From positions 77,001 to 141,000 of the forward strand of contig CAWZYM010000187.1 in assembly GCA_963966185.1 (NCBI GenBank): a stretch of 64,000 bases of DNA, written 5' to 3'. The translations under genes and the position numbers were made by a program. The notes below the pieces were generated by a model. It did no database searches. It saw only the letters and a list, made by a program, of their open reading frames with translations, and had not been told where the DNA came from. This document shows, one piece after another, positions 12,201 through 25,400 of the stretch (its first letter is position 1; each line of letters starts with the position of its first letter). Origin of the DNA: Rhabditoides inermis. Its lineage: Eukaryota; Nematoda; Chromadorea; Rhabditida; Rhabditidae.

Positions 12201-15200
12201 ATACGAAAAGATTGGATTTACGGACGAGCCAGTGGTCGTCCACTGCGCCGATGGACTCGGAAGGAGCGCCGCTTTCGTCGGTACTAGAAATCTATATAGT
12301 ATCATGCGTATCCATTACTTTCAGGTATGGATGTGCTAATGGGAATTGTTGACTCTGATCCTAATCCTCAACCATTCAATCTCATCAAGGTAGTTTTAAT
12401 CACGCTTTCTCTTTGACTTTTCTTCAGTCGATGCGTTTGTTCCGACCGAACAGTTACACAGACAAATGGCAGTACTACTTCACTTACATATGCTTCTTCC
12501 AGTTTCACATCATGGTAAGGGTTTTTGATGGTTTCTCAATCATTTTTCCCCAGAATTACACGTATGGCGAAGCTTCGAAGATCTACAACTATCTGAATGA
12601 TCGCAAGGATTCGTTTGTCGATAAAATGAAGGCAGTTTCTGTTTCGGAAGACTACGCTGGACTTCGAAAGAGACAGCTAGAATACGCGATGAACTACGTG
12701 GATTTCCAAATAGCTATACTGAATATGGGCAAGAAGAATGAGGAAGTAGTATCAGAAAAAGAGAGAGTGCGTGTATTCATTATGTATCATCTATTGTGTG
12801 AAAAACAACAAACGTTTAGAAACTGACTGGAACGTATCTGAAAGGTTGCAATGATGAATATCTTCTTGGAAAACGGTTGGGAGCAGGAACCTACGGAGAG
12901 GTCTATGAAGCAATCAAAGAAAAAGAAGGATTAAAAGGGAATGAGAAATCGACAATAGGCACGCGCAAACAAATCGAAGAAAAATACGCAATCAAGACGG
13001 AGAAAAGTGGAGCTTCCGCATCGCTCATAGTAGTTTTTAGATTACGTATTTTCCTTGATCGTATCATTTAGACTGAGATTTTGGTACTCATGGATGTCTC
13101 GGCTAACGCTCTCGAAAACCGAAACCAAATCGTTCAGCTCGTTGACAAAGGTAGAATGGCTGCGGAGGAATAGATATACAATCGCTGTCTGCGCTCTCTA
13201 TTAGTCGTCTTTTCCGAAATCTTGCGCTTGACTATCACTTCAATTCTCAAAGGCACAGTGGCGACTTATTTCTGCTATGTACGACCTGTCAAAGCTCTTC
13301 ATTTTTACACGAACAAAACATTTGCCAGTGACAGGAAACGAACTCATGAAGATTAGGGTCACAACGCAGCGAACATTAACTGATCCAAGAAGCAAGTGAC
13401 AGTAAGCAAGTAACAGTCTTGTGTTTATCGACTAGCGTGCTTCAATAACACGTTAGTAGAACTAATGTAGTTCTCACAGTCGTTATAATCCAAGGCTCTG
13501 TCTTGTTTTCGGCGGAGAACAATTGGTACGGCTATATCCTTGTTACTCTCTATGAGTAGTGAGATAAACGCAATACCAACAATAAAAAAGTCCGTTGTTC
13601 ATTTGCGGTTACGTCTCCGACCTGTATTTTTCCAGTGAAGTGTTAGCGGGCAATTCAAATTTTGAGCTGCATTCTTAGCAGTTGTAGAATCGAAAACAAC
13701 GCAAAATCGTCGTTCTTTCGCAAAAACTGCAAATGCGTTAGGTTAATATATTACTCCGAGTCGAAAATAAGTCGCCACTGTTTCTTTAGGTCACTTAAGT
13801 GTCTTAAAACTGTACGCGCAAACTCTTTTTAACTTGAACACACTTTTTAGGTCATACTCCAAGCTTTGATTTTTTGGTTATGAATCTGGTCGGAAAATCT
13901 CTGACCACTGTTCAACAGCATGTATCGAAGAAACTGAAGTGAGTAAACTACTATGGTCGAAACAATTAGGAATCACAATTATATATTTCAGTTCGTTCTC
14001 TGCGATGTACCTCTGTATCCAGACATTCAACGCAATTCATCAGCTGCACCGTTGTGGATTCGTTCACAGGTCAGTTGATATCACTTTCAGAAAACACTTT
14101 TTACATTCAGGGACATCAAACCCGGAAACTTTGCGATCGGTGGAAAACAGAATGAGAAAACGGTGTTCATTCTCGACTTTGGAATGGCTTGGCGCAGCGT
14201 TGATGTTAAAGGAAAAGTCAATGTTCGCAAAGGAAATGAACACGGTTTCGTTGGATCTCTGCGGTGAGATTAAGTCACTGAAATACATGATTGAGATAAG
14301 TTGAGATATGCTTCGCGGGCTGCCCACGAAATGAGACGACAGCGACCTTGCGACGACCTCGAATCCTGGCTCTACATGAGTATTGAGGTGCAGTAATCTT
14401 CAAACTGATGTCAGTCAAACTATTGTTCAAACTAGTTAGTCAGTAGGACAGTTAGAAGGCACTTGGCAGTAGCATTAAAGAAGGCCTCCACGGAAAACAA
14501 CATTAGGGGTCATTATTTATAGGGTATCGTGATTTTAACATATCTACAGAAGAACGAGTTTTTTACTCACTAAAATTTGCATAACCAACATTTTTTCGGC
14601 AGTACGAATACTATTGACCGTCACTTTGGGCGCAAGATTTTGGCGTTTTGCCAGTGCCGCAAGACCGCCCCTAATCAGCTGGGCAGGCGCAACCACAGAG
14701 ACACGAGTTTGCCTCCACGAAACGAGTTCGCGCCTTTTTGATGATCGATTCTGTGTTTGGCTGGCACAATATGAAAGAAGCCGAGCGAGTCACGCACACT
14801 TTCCCTCACTGCTGTTGATTTCCCGCGCAAAACGAGGGCTGACCCAGTGACAGAGACACGGTAGAAAATAGTGAAATTGGTTTTAACACGAAGACATGCG
14901 GCAGACTGGCACTGGGGCGAGCATTTCGCGCCGGCTGGCACATTCCAAGGAGTCCTTCTTTAATCTGAACTATCGATTGAAGAAATTTTAAATGAATACA
15001 GCCTACTGGATACTGAGTTTGCCTACTGAGTGAGGAAGACTCTAGAAGACTAGAAGCGAACACTGTAACTGTAAACGGCTAAGCCAACATTAACTATATT
15101 GCATTATCTAATATGAGTATACTAATCGATATTTAGATGTTCCAAAAGCTACCGTGGAAAGGAAGCATGAATTATGACCAGGTTCTTGAGGAAAAGTACA

Positions 15201-15654
15201 ATCTACTCCAAGGAAAATGTTAGTAATCACGTTCAATTGACAGACATTGTATTTTGATTACAGACAGGAAATCATTGCTGAAAAATGGTCTCCCTGTCGC
15301 GATGCTCGACATAATAAAGTTAGTTATCTCACAAAATGAAATGTAATTTGATTCAGGCATATCTATTACATGAACCCGAAGGCATTTCTTGACTACAGTG
15401 CAATGATGCATATCATGATGGGAGCGGAGTGCGATCTCATTGTGAGTCTTTCTATTCGGTTCTCATAACACGTTTCTAGCTTGATCTCGACTGGATCAAC
15501 TCTGCGAAGTTACATGACAGGGAGCAATACGAGGTAAAACAAGTTTTTACTAAACATAAACCTATTTTGTCTATTAAAGTCCCTCGCCACGCGTGCTACT
15601 TCGAGGGACAAGAAGGCGATTCTCGCCAGTTTCAAGCCTCTCAACCGCATCTAA
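6276..15654 (+). CDS. Copy B: five-span membrane receptor with cytoplasmic tyrosine phosphatase and CK1-like kinase domains
   Basis: Reference copy: 41 exons read with matching phases, 4,248 coding nt, about 1,415 aa. Exons 1-2 (6276-6295, 6377-6465) give a leader, MARPVWRLLLLLLMCRS. Spans: TM1 about 116-136 (exon 7873-7977), TM2 about 176-200 (8152-8284), TM3 about 403-422 and TM4 about 428-447 (9093-9192, 9235-9307), TM5 about 685-701 (11267-11370). Two large Cys- and Asn-containing loops lie between TM2-TM3 and TM4-TM5, a prominin-like layout (similarity of layout only). The PTP domain is about 736-998 (exons 11522-12514): WQD at 902-904, catalytic Cys936 and Arg942 in HCADGLGRS. A linker (12554-12766) leads to the kinase from about 1085 (exons 12820-15654): G-loop 1090-1095, Lys1128, HRD Asp1222, DFG Asp1243. 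The last exon 15580-15654 ends at TAA. Introns 17, 32 and 36 carry insertions. Ligand and substrate are unknown. Confidence 0.82.
9859..10204. mobile_element. 346-bp TIR element in intron 17 of copy B
   Basis: The ends are inverted copies of GGCAGACTTTTT (start) and AAAAAGTCTGCC (end). The interior is rich in TTCGCGAA-like motifs and has no coding capacity, so it looks like a MITE. It sits in the intron 9594-10570, which is only about 45 bp in copy C. The same element is in copy D. Confidence 0.65.
13256..13780. mobile_element. TIR element (CAGTGGCGACTTATTT ends) in intron 32 of copy B
   Basis: Perfect 16-bp terminal inverted repeats CAGTGGCGACTTATTT / AAATAAGTCGCCACTG. CAGTGGCG resembles Tc1/mariner termini, but no clear TA duplication was identified. 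It lies in the kinase intron between the exons ending at 13150 and starting at 13851. Part of its interior (around 13480-13590) matches first-intron sequence of the same gene (around 6640-6740). Confidence 0.65.
14479..14959. mobile_element. 481-bp element with TTAA target duplication, intron 36 of copy B
   Basis: Flanked by TTAA on both sides (14475-14478 and 14960-14963), with inverted ends AGAAGGCCTCC / GGAGTCCTTCT. TTAA duplication is typical of piggyBac-type insertion. Copies A and D lack it. No transposase is encoded, so it is non-autonomous. Confidence 0.65.
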
Positions 15655-15798
15655 CTACTGAAGGCACTCACTTTATCTTACAACTTATATTACTCACCCT
15701 TACTGTGCGTAAAATGTCTTACTCTTATCATGGTATGATATGACAAAGCTATGTTTTTAGAGTTATGAGTAAACACAAACTGTGATTGTAAAACGGTG

Positions 15799-15804
15799 AA
15801 TAAA
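15799..15804 (+). terminator. AATAAA poly(A) signal, copy B
   Basis: AATAAA in the same GGTGAATAAAGAG context as the other copies, about 145 bp after the stop codon. Confidence 0.6.
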
Positions 15805-16254
15805 GAGTTTTGTGTACGCATTTTGCTTTTTTACGGTTCTGAGATGAATTTTCTCACATGGTTATAGAAAACACATGTACGGGTAGCGATCGGTCTGAAG
15901 TATGCCGCCACTTTTGATTGTGCTCACGATCACTTCGCGTTACAACTGCGCCGGGTACAGCAGTACAGCATACTCGTACGAGGAGCCGTCTCCAAATGCG
16001 TTCACGATTCCTTAAGACCTGCCTCACCCGGTGCGAGTAAACCGCGCCGGGCATACGCACCCGATGCGTACTTTTGCGGACTGAGCACAAACCAGACAGC
16101 TGGCGGAGGTGCGAACGCCTGCTCTCTCGCTTTTACCTACTCTATCGCCAATCGAAATCAAGGCCCCGCCTCTGGCGTTTAAAACTATTTTTTATGAAAG
16201 GAGCGTCCAGCGAAAAGGAGAGTGAAAGGAGGGATCAAAACGTGCTATAGCCCA

Positions 16255-16499
16255 TCGGATGCACCGGGTCTCAGTATCCGGACTCCTGCCGCTACACAAA
16301 AATATCTCTGCCATGTGCCAGCAAAGGACCGATAATAGGGCAGGGGAAACCGAAACAGCCGGTGTATTAAAAAAAAGTTTTCTGTCGTGTTTATTTCATA
16401 ACGTTTGGTTTTTCGAAAAGTGTGTAGATTGATGTTGTTTACTGTTCATTCATCATCTCATCTCGTCTTTCTCTCCTCCCCCACCGTCATTTCTCCGCC
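16255..16499 (+). promoter_or_regulatory. Conserved upstream region of copy C
   Basis: Counterpart of the region before copy B, lying only about 600 bp after the copy B stop codon. The B-C intergenic space is therefore short (845 bp) and must hold both the B 3'UTR and the C promoter. Confidence 0.5.
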
Positions 16500-19400
16500 A
16501 TGACTCGTCCCGTGTGGAGGTGTGTTCATTTCCCGCCCTCTCCCTTCCCTTCCCGGTCTATCCTGTCTCTCTCGCTCATCGGTGTGTGTCTTCCTTCCAG
16601 GCTTCTGCTCCTTCTCCTCATGTGTCGATCGATTCTCGGCGACGGACTGACTTCCAAGACCGCAGCCATCAAAAGCCTGTCAACTGCTAGTGAGTGCTCA
16701 AAACTGTTATGTTGATGGAACTCTGTTTGATAGTGGTAGATTTCCGTTAATGTAGTTCTGTTTGATAGTGGTAAAATTCCCGATGCCGATGGTTTCACAA
16801 CGTATCCAGTGGCCAGGGTTACTTGGCTTTGCTCAACGCATCCACTCTATCGCACTTACCGAGAGTAATGTCGATAGTCAATACAATCCAAGACTGTCGT
16901 GTTTTCGGCTGACAACAATTGGTACGGTCATCTTTGTTACTTTCTATGAGTATTGCAATTATATCTCCGCTTCTACGACAGAATTCCGTTTTCTTGTCTG
17001 TTGTACACCATGGACGATTAGGTACGGGGCTTTATGCTGACGGATGACCAATGGGGGTCCACACAGTACACGTTACAAGGGCGGAGACATTGCAACAGAT
17101 CAAAGGACCTTACTGTGGGGGCAGCTACTAGATTAGCGACAAGACACAAAATAAAAAGAAGTGAACGTTGATCGACTAGATGGGAGATGGAGGCTGGGGA
17201 TACACGTCGACGGTGTCGCGGCTTCGATGGTGCCTGCGACTCTTCTGTAGTGGGCGAGGACGATGCGGGGACGCGCGGTGGTCGGATCTGCGCACTACGG
17301 CCCACTCCTAATGACTAGTCTCGCTCCAACCTGAAAGAATCTACTATACCCGCTCATTTCTTCATCAAGACAGTGTTGGTAGTGCCGAGATATTGCAGGT
17401 AACTCGGTTTCATTGTGCTCCTCTCACCAGTCTAATCGTGCGATTTTTCTAGTACTTCGTTCAGTTCAAAGAGTTGCTTACATCAGTGGTATGCGTTCGT
17501 TCGGTCAATGCGCCATGCTTGCTCAAGGAATTGTGTTAGAAATGGAACACGCCCTGGTCGTAGCGCTTTCCCTATGTAATTCGCCGCCACCGCCACCACA
17601 AAATAGTTTTCGTCTAGAACGTAATTTGATAGTCAATGCAAGACTAATAACTATTCCGCGATTTGACTGATATGCAATCATCATGGGCTCTGCCAAAGTA
17701 TTTTCTCTGTGACGTCAACAAGATAGATGACTGCTAGCAAGCGCTTACATCGACAGCTTCTCTCCCTCTACCGGTGGGTGGGTGGATATTCTCCGTCTTC
17801 ACAAATGGGCTGGGCGGGAGGGAACACAAGCCTAGAAAATGAGGCTTCATTTTCGTCGTTCTTTTTCGACCCCTCTTCGGTGTATGACCGCGTCGCTCAG
17901 CGCGACATGACACCATGTTGTACCATCCAAGAAAACATAAATAAATGCAATACTTAACAACATAAATAAAAGAGAAACAGAAGTTAGTTCCAAAATATTT
18001 TAGAAAGCATCTATTTATCCGCGTGTGAGCGTACCCAGTGCGGGAAGGTAACCGTTTTCGAACGACTATCGGATAATATCGGTCGATTATCGATTGATTC
18101 TAGTCGTTGACAGTTTGCCTGCTGGTGTGGTAGTGTAGCGGAATGATAACGGAGAAATGCTGGTTCTCGATCTGGTACCATTACGGTAGTGGTGCACACA
18201 CCGGTGTCAGGTTTCTGGTGCACAAAGATCACGTGCATCGCAATCCATTTCCGACCAAATGTGTTTTCTCGACATGCTAATGATTGACTACGCACTATAT
18301 GCATGTCCTCGCTTTTGGTGCATGATATGCAGATTTGTTCGATCTCATTATTGAGACATGAAAGATAGAAAAAACCACGTTCTTAGAGACCAAAAAAGAT
18401 ATAAGTAATTGCGGGTGATTCCAATTCACAACTCGAATCCATTACGGACAGAAGTGTTGTAGCTTTATTGATGAGAGAGGAATGCGAACGGAGATTTATC
18501 GGCGGAATGGTGCAAGGGATATATAAGCGAGGGAGGTCGAACTCCCGAGATTACAACTTCGTTTTTTTTTCATTGTCACTCGGACATTATAGTTGCTCTC
18601 CGATCTTTGAGAAAGCGAACACAGAAGATTGTGCACAGTTATGTGTTGACAACTACCATAACGTGGTAAAAATCGAGCATTTGTGGGTATGTAAAAATCG
18701 AAAAAAAATCGAGCATTTGTGGGTATGTCCCACTGAGTCTATAACTAAATAACCCTTGATAACAAGTGTCCGTTTTTGGGGAAATCTTTCAAGGCTCAAT
18801 AACATGTGTTGTTGTTTTTAGAATGTCGTTCTTCCTACAACGTTCTTCCGGTGTCTGACCTCCGGAAGAGTACGGAGTGGCAGGATAGACTGATGGCAGC
18901 GGCGGCAGACTCCATCGCCTCACACAATGTCGAGACGCCATCCGAACAGACGCTGAGAGGAGTGATACAGGTAGACAGCGAACCGCAATTGTCCATTCAT
19001 ATGATTCATTCATTATAGTACTTGTTCAATAAGAGTAACAAAACGTCATTCGATGTATTGATTCGTGAAATGGAAGAAAAGGCCCCGGTATGAACACAAA
19101 AGCGGCAACATCACAACACAAATTTACAGAGCTCGTCAGTACCATCTGCATTATTTGGTGTACTGTCGTGTGTTAGTGCGGTCGCAGTGCTTTGCTATTT
19201 AATATACATCACAAAAAAGAAGTCAGCTGTGCAGGTTGATTCATTTGTATGAATAAAACGTCGTTGCTTTATAGAAATCAAAAACGGTCTTGTATCCTTC
19301 AAGTAAGACTACGATTGTTATTCCATCGCTTGCGAAAGACCGATCATTGGAAATATTCATTCTGAAGGTCAACAAATGTAATTATGCTTTTATACATTTT

Positions 19401-22400
19401 ATCTTCAGATATCAATTTGTTTGTTCTCGATGCTCATTCTCGCTTGTATCATTTTATCTATTTTGTGTGTCAGTGCCTTCTTTCACACTCATAACAAAAT
19501 ATCTAACGACTTCTCCAGAAACATCAACATCCAACTCAAATGTATTTTTATCTATTTTAATTGTGAATACTAATCTATTTAGACGTTTATAATGAAATGT
19601 TTGAATTCATGTGTGCTATTCGAAGTTCTATAGAGAATCCTGAAACGAACAGAATCACTGCTCTTAAAACAGTTTTTCGAACACAGGTATGAAATTATTC
19701 AATACACCATTTTTACATTCATGATACTTCTTAGTTGAACGAAATAAGTGCGAAAGTGTTGAGTAATGGTCATCCTAATGAAACTGTGGTAAACAACTGT
19801 TTAAGTAGATCAAAAAAAATGGTTCATATTTAGAAAAATCTCGAGGATCATTTCGAGAACGTGAACTTGTATAGTATATTTTCCAGTCTGAATTCATCAA
19901 AAGTTGTTTCTGAATTTCGATATTTACTAATAATGTTATTTGAGAAAGAATTTGCGAAGTTGATCCAAAACGATCTTGTGGAATTAAGTCTCGCTAACAA
20001 GGCTGTGGAATCTATCAAAAGGACATATGATTTCTTCCATTTATTCAAACAGTTTTTCCAAAACGATGAGGTTTGCCACTTAAAAATGATCTACGTTGAC
20101 GTTCTTTCAGAAAAGTATATACAATATTCACAACGTTTTGAACAACAACGCTACTTTATACACTAAGAAAATACAACATATCAGGTTCGAACGACCGACC
20201 AATATGTTTTCGTCTCCGGTAAACATTAATCAGATAATTTTCTACATTTCTCTCATATTAAGATATACAATGAATTGTATACAATTGACAAAGAAAATAA
20301 AGAAATAGGCGGAAAATCCGTCGAGGTAGGCAAAAAACCGTAGGCATTTTCATGATATAATCGTTTCTTGTTATTTTCAGTACATAATAAGTAACGACGA
20401 TGTCGGTGAAATGATCCAGGGTTTTGCAATATTCATTTCTCTGAGCTGTTTATTGGTGATGATATTCTACTTCGTTCCCAGTGAGATAAAATATGAAACC
20501 TAATTTTTACACTAGCTGTTTAGTTAATCCAAAAGTTATAATGATCGGATCTACCGTATTTTTTCTGCTTATGATCATACCTTCTGTTTGCATGTTGTAA
20601 GTTATTAGGGGCGGCGCGCAGCGGCGCCCGTTTGTTTTGAGCTGTGACGCGCGCAACACGCCACTCCCAAGGCACACACGATTTCTCTATTCTAATACAA
20701 TATACTTAATTAGTGTGCGTTATTTGTTAGAATATCACTTTGTAAGACCTATGAGTATGATTCGTGAAACCAATATCGGTTGCGGCATCCAAAAACCGCC
20801 CTCTCTTGCTCTCTCCCGCTTTGCCACTAAACGTGTTTACGACGGCGGCGGCGGCGACGACGGTGTGCATCACGTAAGCTCCGCCCACTGCACTTTGCGC
20901 TCATTGGTCGCTCGGCTCTCTTGCGTGCGCACTCTGATTGGCTGAGCGCATGCCCCGCCCTTCGTTCACCCACTCTCGTGTCGGCTCGCCGTCCAGGCCA
21001 CCGCCCCAGTTTTGGCGCGAAAACTGTGGGGGGAGGGGAGTGTGCGGAGCGGAGTGAGTGGGTAAGAGAGAGAGACGCGAAATAGCGCGTGTCAATGAGA
21101 GACTGGCATTGGCAGGCGCACGAGCGATTCGACAAAGCAGTGCGTTTCCATATTCAGGATACGTTTTCTAAAGTTTCGAATATGTATACATAACATGTTC
21201 GGCACATCAACCTGAAAAACAATTTCTTCGAAATTTGAGAAAAGGACATCCATTCTCTTTCGAAAAGTACACGAGTAAAGAGGAGTGGTTTGTTTTGATC
21301 TAATTCAACAAAAGCACATGCATAAAATCTCTTCGCAGCTGACTAAAATTTCAAAACAAACCTGCTCTTTCTGATCGATGAAAAATATAGTATGCACTAT
21401 AATCGTGTCATACATTTTGTTGCAAGTTACTTGTTGGGATTAACAGTATCCTGAATACCTGAACTCAACATGCTAACAAGAAAACAATTAGAGTTTTAAA
21501 ACATCGTTCGAAAGAGCAGGTTTGTTTTGAAATTTTAGTCAGCTGCGAAGAGATTTTATGCATGTGCTTTTGTTGAATTAGATCAAAACAAACCACTCCT
21601 CTTTACTCGTGTACTTTTCGAAAGAGAATGAAACTTGAAACATTTTTCAAACGATTTAGGATTGTTACCAACTTTGCCAATGTACGCCAAATGAACTGCA
21701 ATTTCTTTATGGGAAACAAAAATGATGTCTGGAAAATTGCTGGAAACATGAACGAAACGTTTCTACATCGCAGCGCATTGTTGGTTTTAGACACGTATAC
21801 AACATCTAAATACATCTAAACATCTAAACATCTAAACAAAACATTTTTCAGAAATGTACAGCATTGTTATAACGAAAATGGACACGTTTTCTTCGAAGAA
21901 TACACAGATCGTTCTTTGCAAGGTATAATTTGACTTGGTTTAACGCATAAACAAAATATTTTAAGGTATTCGTGACGAACTTTCCATGACGCGTGAATCT
22001 ATTCAATCAGTGTCCGCTAAATATATATCCGATATTCTCGACCTGGTTACGGTATGGTAATTTGGTTCACAACATTGATAATACTTTTGTGTATCAGAAA
22101 CTCAAGAATGAGTACCTGCAGTTCAATCAGAATGTCAATTCTACTTTACAAAAATGCGACGGGTTGGCTGATCTCTCCGTAGAATGTTTTGAAAATGACC
22201 ACGATGGTGAAGTTATGCGCTATATGGGAGGCTCTAATTTGGCTATCAAAAACTTCCTGGTCTGCTTCTTGTACTTATTTCTGTAAAGTTAGTTTTCAGA
22301 AAGATTGGAACTGTGCGAGAATTAGGCCAGGATGCTATAATCTCACGGTTTTCGATGACCTCATCAATCATTTGAACTACACAATCAAAGAACCTGGAGT

Positions 22401-25400
22401 TTATGAACTGTTCACAAAAATTGAAAACAGTACAGAAGATATCAAGGTAAAAAGAGTACATATATGTTTTCACTTTGAATGTGTTCCAGACTAGTCTTAT
22501 GAATGCATTGCCGAAGAATTGTCAGATGAGTCTCATTTATTCCAACATTGTAACTCGAGCCTGCAATCAAATCAAGCCATTCTACTTGGCTATCAGCACA
22601 ATGTGTAAGCATTACGCTTTGAAGAAACAAAATTCATGAGACAACATTTAGACATAGACACTGCATGTCTCTGGTTGTTTGGTATTGTGTTCTTCCTGAT
22701 TAGTCGACTTCGAACAATTGACCCAATCAGAATCAAGTTCCTTCAAGGATTTGAAGTATCTCTGATATTCACATTGTTTTGTAATTTTGACATTTTCAGC
22801 GTGATCTGAAAATCGAAAATCAAATGAAGTTCGGAAACAGCGTCGGAATATCTCTGGTTTGTTTGAGAAAAAACGAACAAAAAAAAGTTTTTTAGGATTG
22901 CGTTGGAGTAGATCCGAGGAAGGTGTATAAGAACTTCATGAAAACACTAATTCAAAAATCGAAAATGAGTGGTGTGAATGAAACGGAAATAGAATCCGTG
23001 GATTCAACTGTGGTTGATTTGGGGTGGCCGGGAGAAGCCAACTACTTTGATGGAAATTGGGTTGTTCCAATGGGAAACGCACACAAGTACGTTATCCAAA
23101 ATCATTCATGAGAGATAATTTCTGCATAGATACATTGTAACCTCTGCTCCGACCGCTGACACTGCCATTGACTTCTGGCATGTGGTCTTTCGATACAACT
23201 GCAAGGCAATTGTCATGCTATGCGACTTTCTTGAAATGCAGAAAGGAAAGTCTGTCGAGAAGTGTTTCGAGTATTGGAACCAGAAGACACCACGAGTGTT
23301 CGAAAACAAATTCGCAAAGTACACGGTATGATTGACCTATTCCCTATTCGAGAGACTGCATCGGGACCTTTAGATCAAATGCAAGTCCAAGAAAAAGGCT
23401 GCAGTCAAAAATCTTAATCACATGGTTTTCACTGTGTCAAAGTATGTTTATGAAAATAATGAAACTATATCGCTATGTTATTTAGTGGGTACGTGAAGAA
23501 AAGGGTGGAATTGCTACAATACACTGGATGGCAAGACTGTCTTGCTCCTGAAAACCCGGAAGAGTTGGCACATGTGATGAAGACGATATACGAAAAGATT
23601 GGATTCACGGACGAGCCAGTGGTCGTCCACTGCACTGACGGACTCGGAAGGAGCGCCGCTTTCGTCGGTACTAGATTTTATATATTATCATGCTTTCCCA
23701 ACTTAACCATGACTTTCAGGTATGGATGTGCTAATGGGAATTGTTGACTCTGATCCTAATCCTCAACCATTCAATCTCATCAAGGTAGTTTTATTCACGT
23801 TTTCTCTTTGACTTTTCTTCAGTCGATGCGTTTGTTCCGACCGAACAGTTACACAGACAAATGGCAGTACTACTTCACTTACATATGCTTCTTCCAGTTT
23901 CACATCATGGTAAGCGTTTTTGATGGTTTCTCAATCATTTTCCCCAGAACTACACGTATGGCGAAGCTTCGAAGATTTACTACTATCTGAATGATCGCAA
24001 GGATTCGTTTGTCGATAAAATGAAGGCAGTTTCTGTTTCGGAAGACTACGCTGGACTTCGAAAGAGACGGCTAGAATACGCGATGAACTACGTGGATTTC
24101 CAAATAGCTATACTGAATATGGGCAAGAAAAATGAGGAAGTAGTATCAGAGAAAGAGAGAGTGCGTGTGTTCATTATGTATCATCTAATGTGTGAAAAAT
24201 AACACACGTTTAGAAACTGACTGGAACGTATCTGAAAGGTTGCAATGATGAATATCTTCTTGGAAAACGGTTGGGAGCAGGAACCTACGGAGAGGTCTAT
24301 GAAGCAATCAAAGGAAAAGAAGGATTAAAAGGGAATGAGAAATCGACAATAGGCACACGCAAACAAATCGAAGAAAAATACGCAATCAAGACGGAGAAAA
24401 GTGGAGCTTCCGCAACGCTCATAGTAGATTTTAGATTACGTATTTTCACTGATCGGATCATTTAGACTGAGATTTTGGTACTCATGGATGTCTCGGCTAA
24501 CGCTCTCGAAAACCGAAACCAAATCGTTCAGCTCGTTGACAAAGGTAGAATGGCTGCGGAGGAATAGATATACAATCGCTGTCTGCGCTCTCTATTAGTC
24601 GTCTTTTCCGAAATCTTGCGCTTGACTATCACTTCAATTCTCAAAGGCACAGTGGCGACTTATTTCTGCTATGTACGACCTGCCAAAGCTCCTCATTTTT
24701 ACACGAACAAAACATTTGCCAGTGACAGGAAACGAACTCATGAAGATTAGGGTCACAACGCAGCGAACATTAACTGATCCAAGAAGCAAGTAACAGTAAG
24801 CAAGTAACAGTCTTGTGTTTATCGACTAGCGTGCTTCAATAACACGTTAGTAGAACTAATGTAGTTCTCACAGTCGTTATAATCCAAGGCTCTGTCTTGT
24901 TTTCGGCGGAGAACAATTGGTACGGCTATATCCTTGTTACTCTCTATGAGTAGTGAGATTAACGCAATACCAACAATAAAAAAAGTCCGTTGTTCATTTG
25001 CGGTTACGTCTCCGACCTATATTTTTCCAGTGAAGTGTTAGCGGGCAATTCAAATTTTGAGCTGCATTCTTGGCAGTTGTAGAATCGAAAACAACGCAAA
25101 ATCGTCGTTCTTTCGCAAAAACTGCAAATGCGTTAGGTTAATATATTACTCCGAGTCGAAAATAAGTCGCCACTGTTTCTTTAAGTCACTTAAGTGTCTT
25201 AAAACTGTACGCGCCAACTCTTTTTAACTTGAACACACTTTTTAGGTCATACTCCAAGCTTTGATTTTTTGGTTATGAATCTGGTCGGAAAATCTCTGAC
25301 CACTGTTCAACAGCATGTGAAGAAACTGAAGTGAGTAAACTACTATGGTCGAAACAATTAGGAATCACAATTATATATTTCAGTTCGTTCTCTGCGATGT

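Noticed and set aside
17413..17670. 85-residue frame in intron 1 of copies C and D
   Set aside because: Conserved between C and D only because the insert is duplicated; no signal peptide, domain or splice support.
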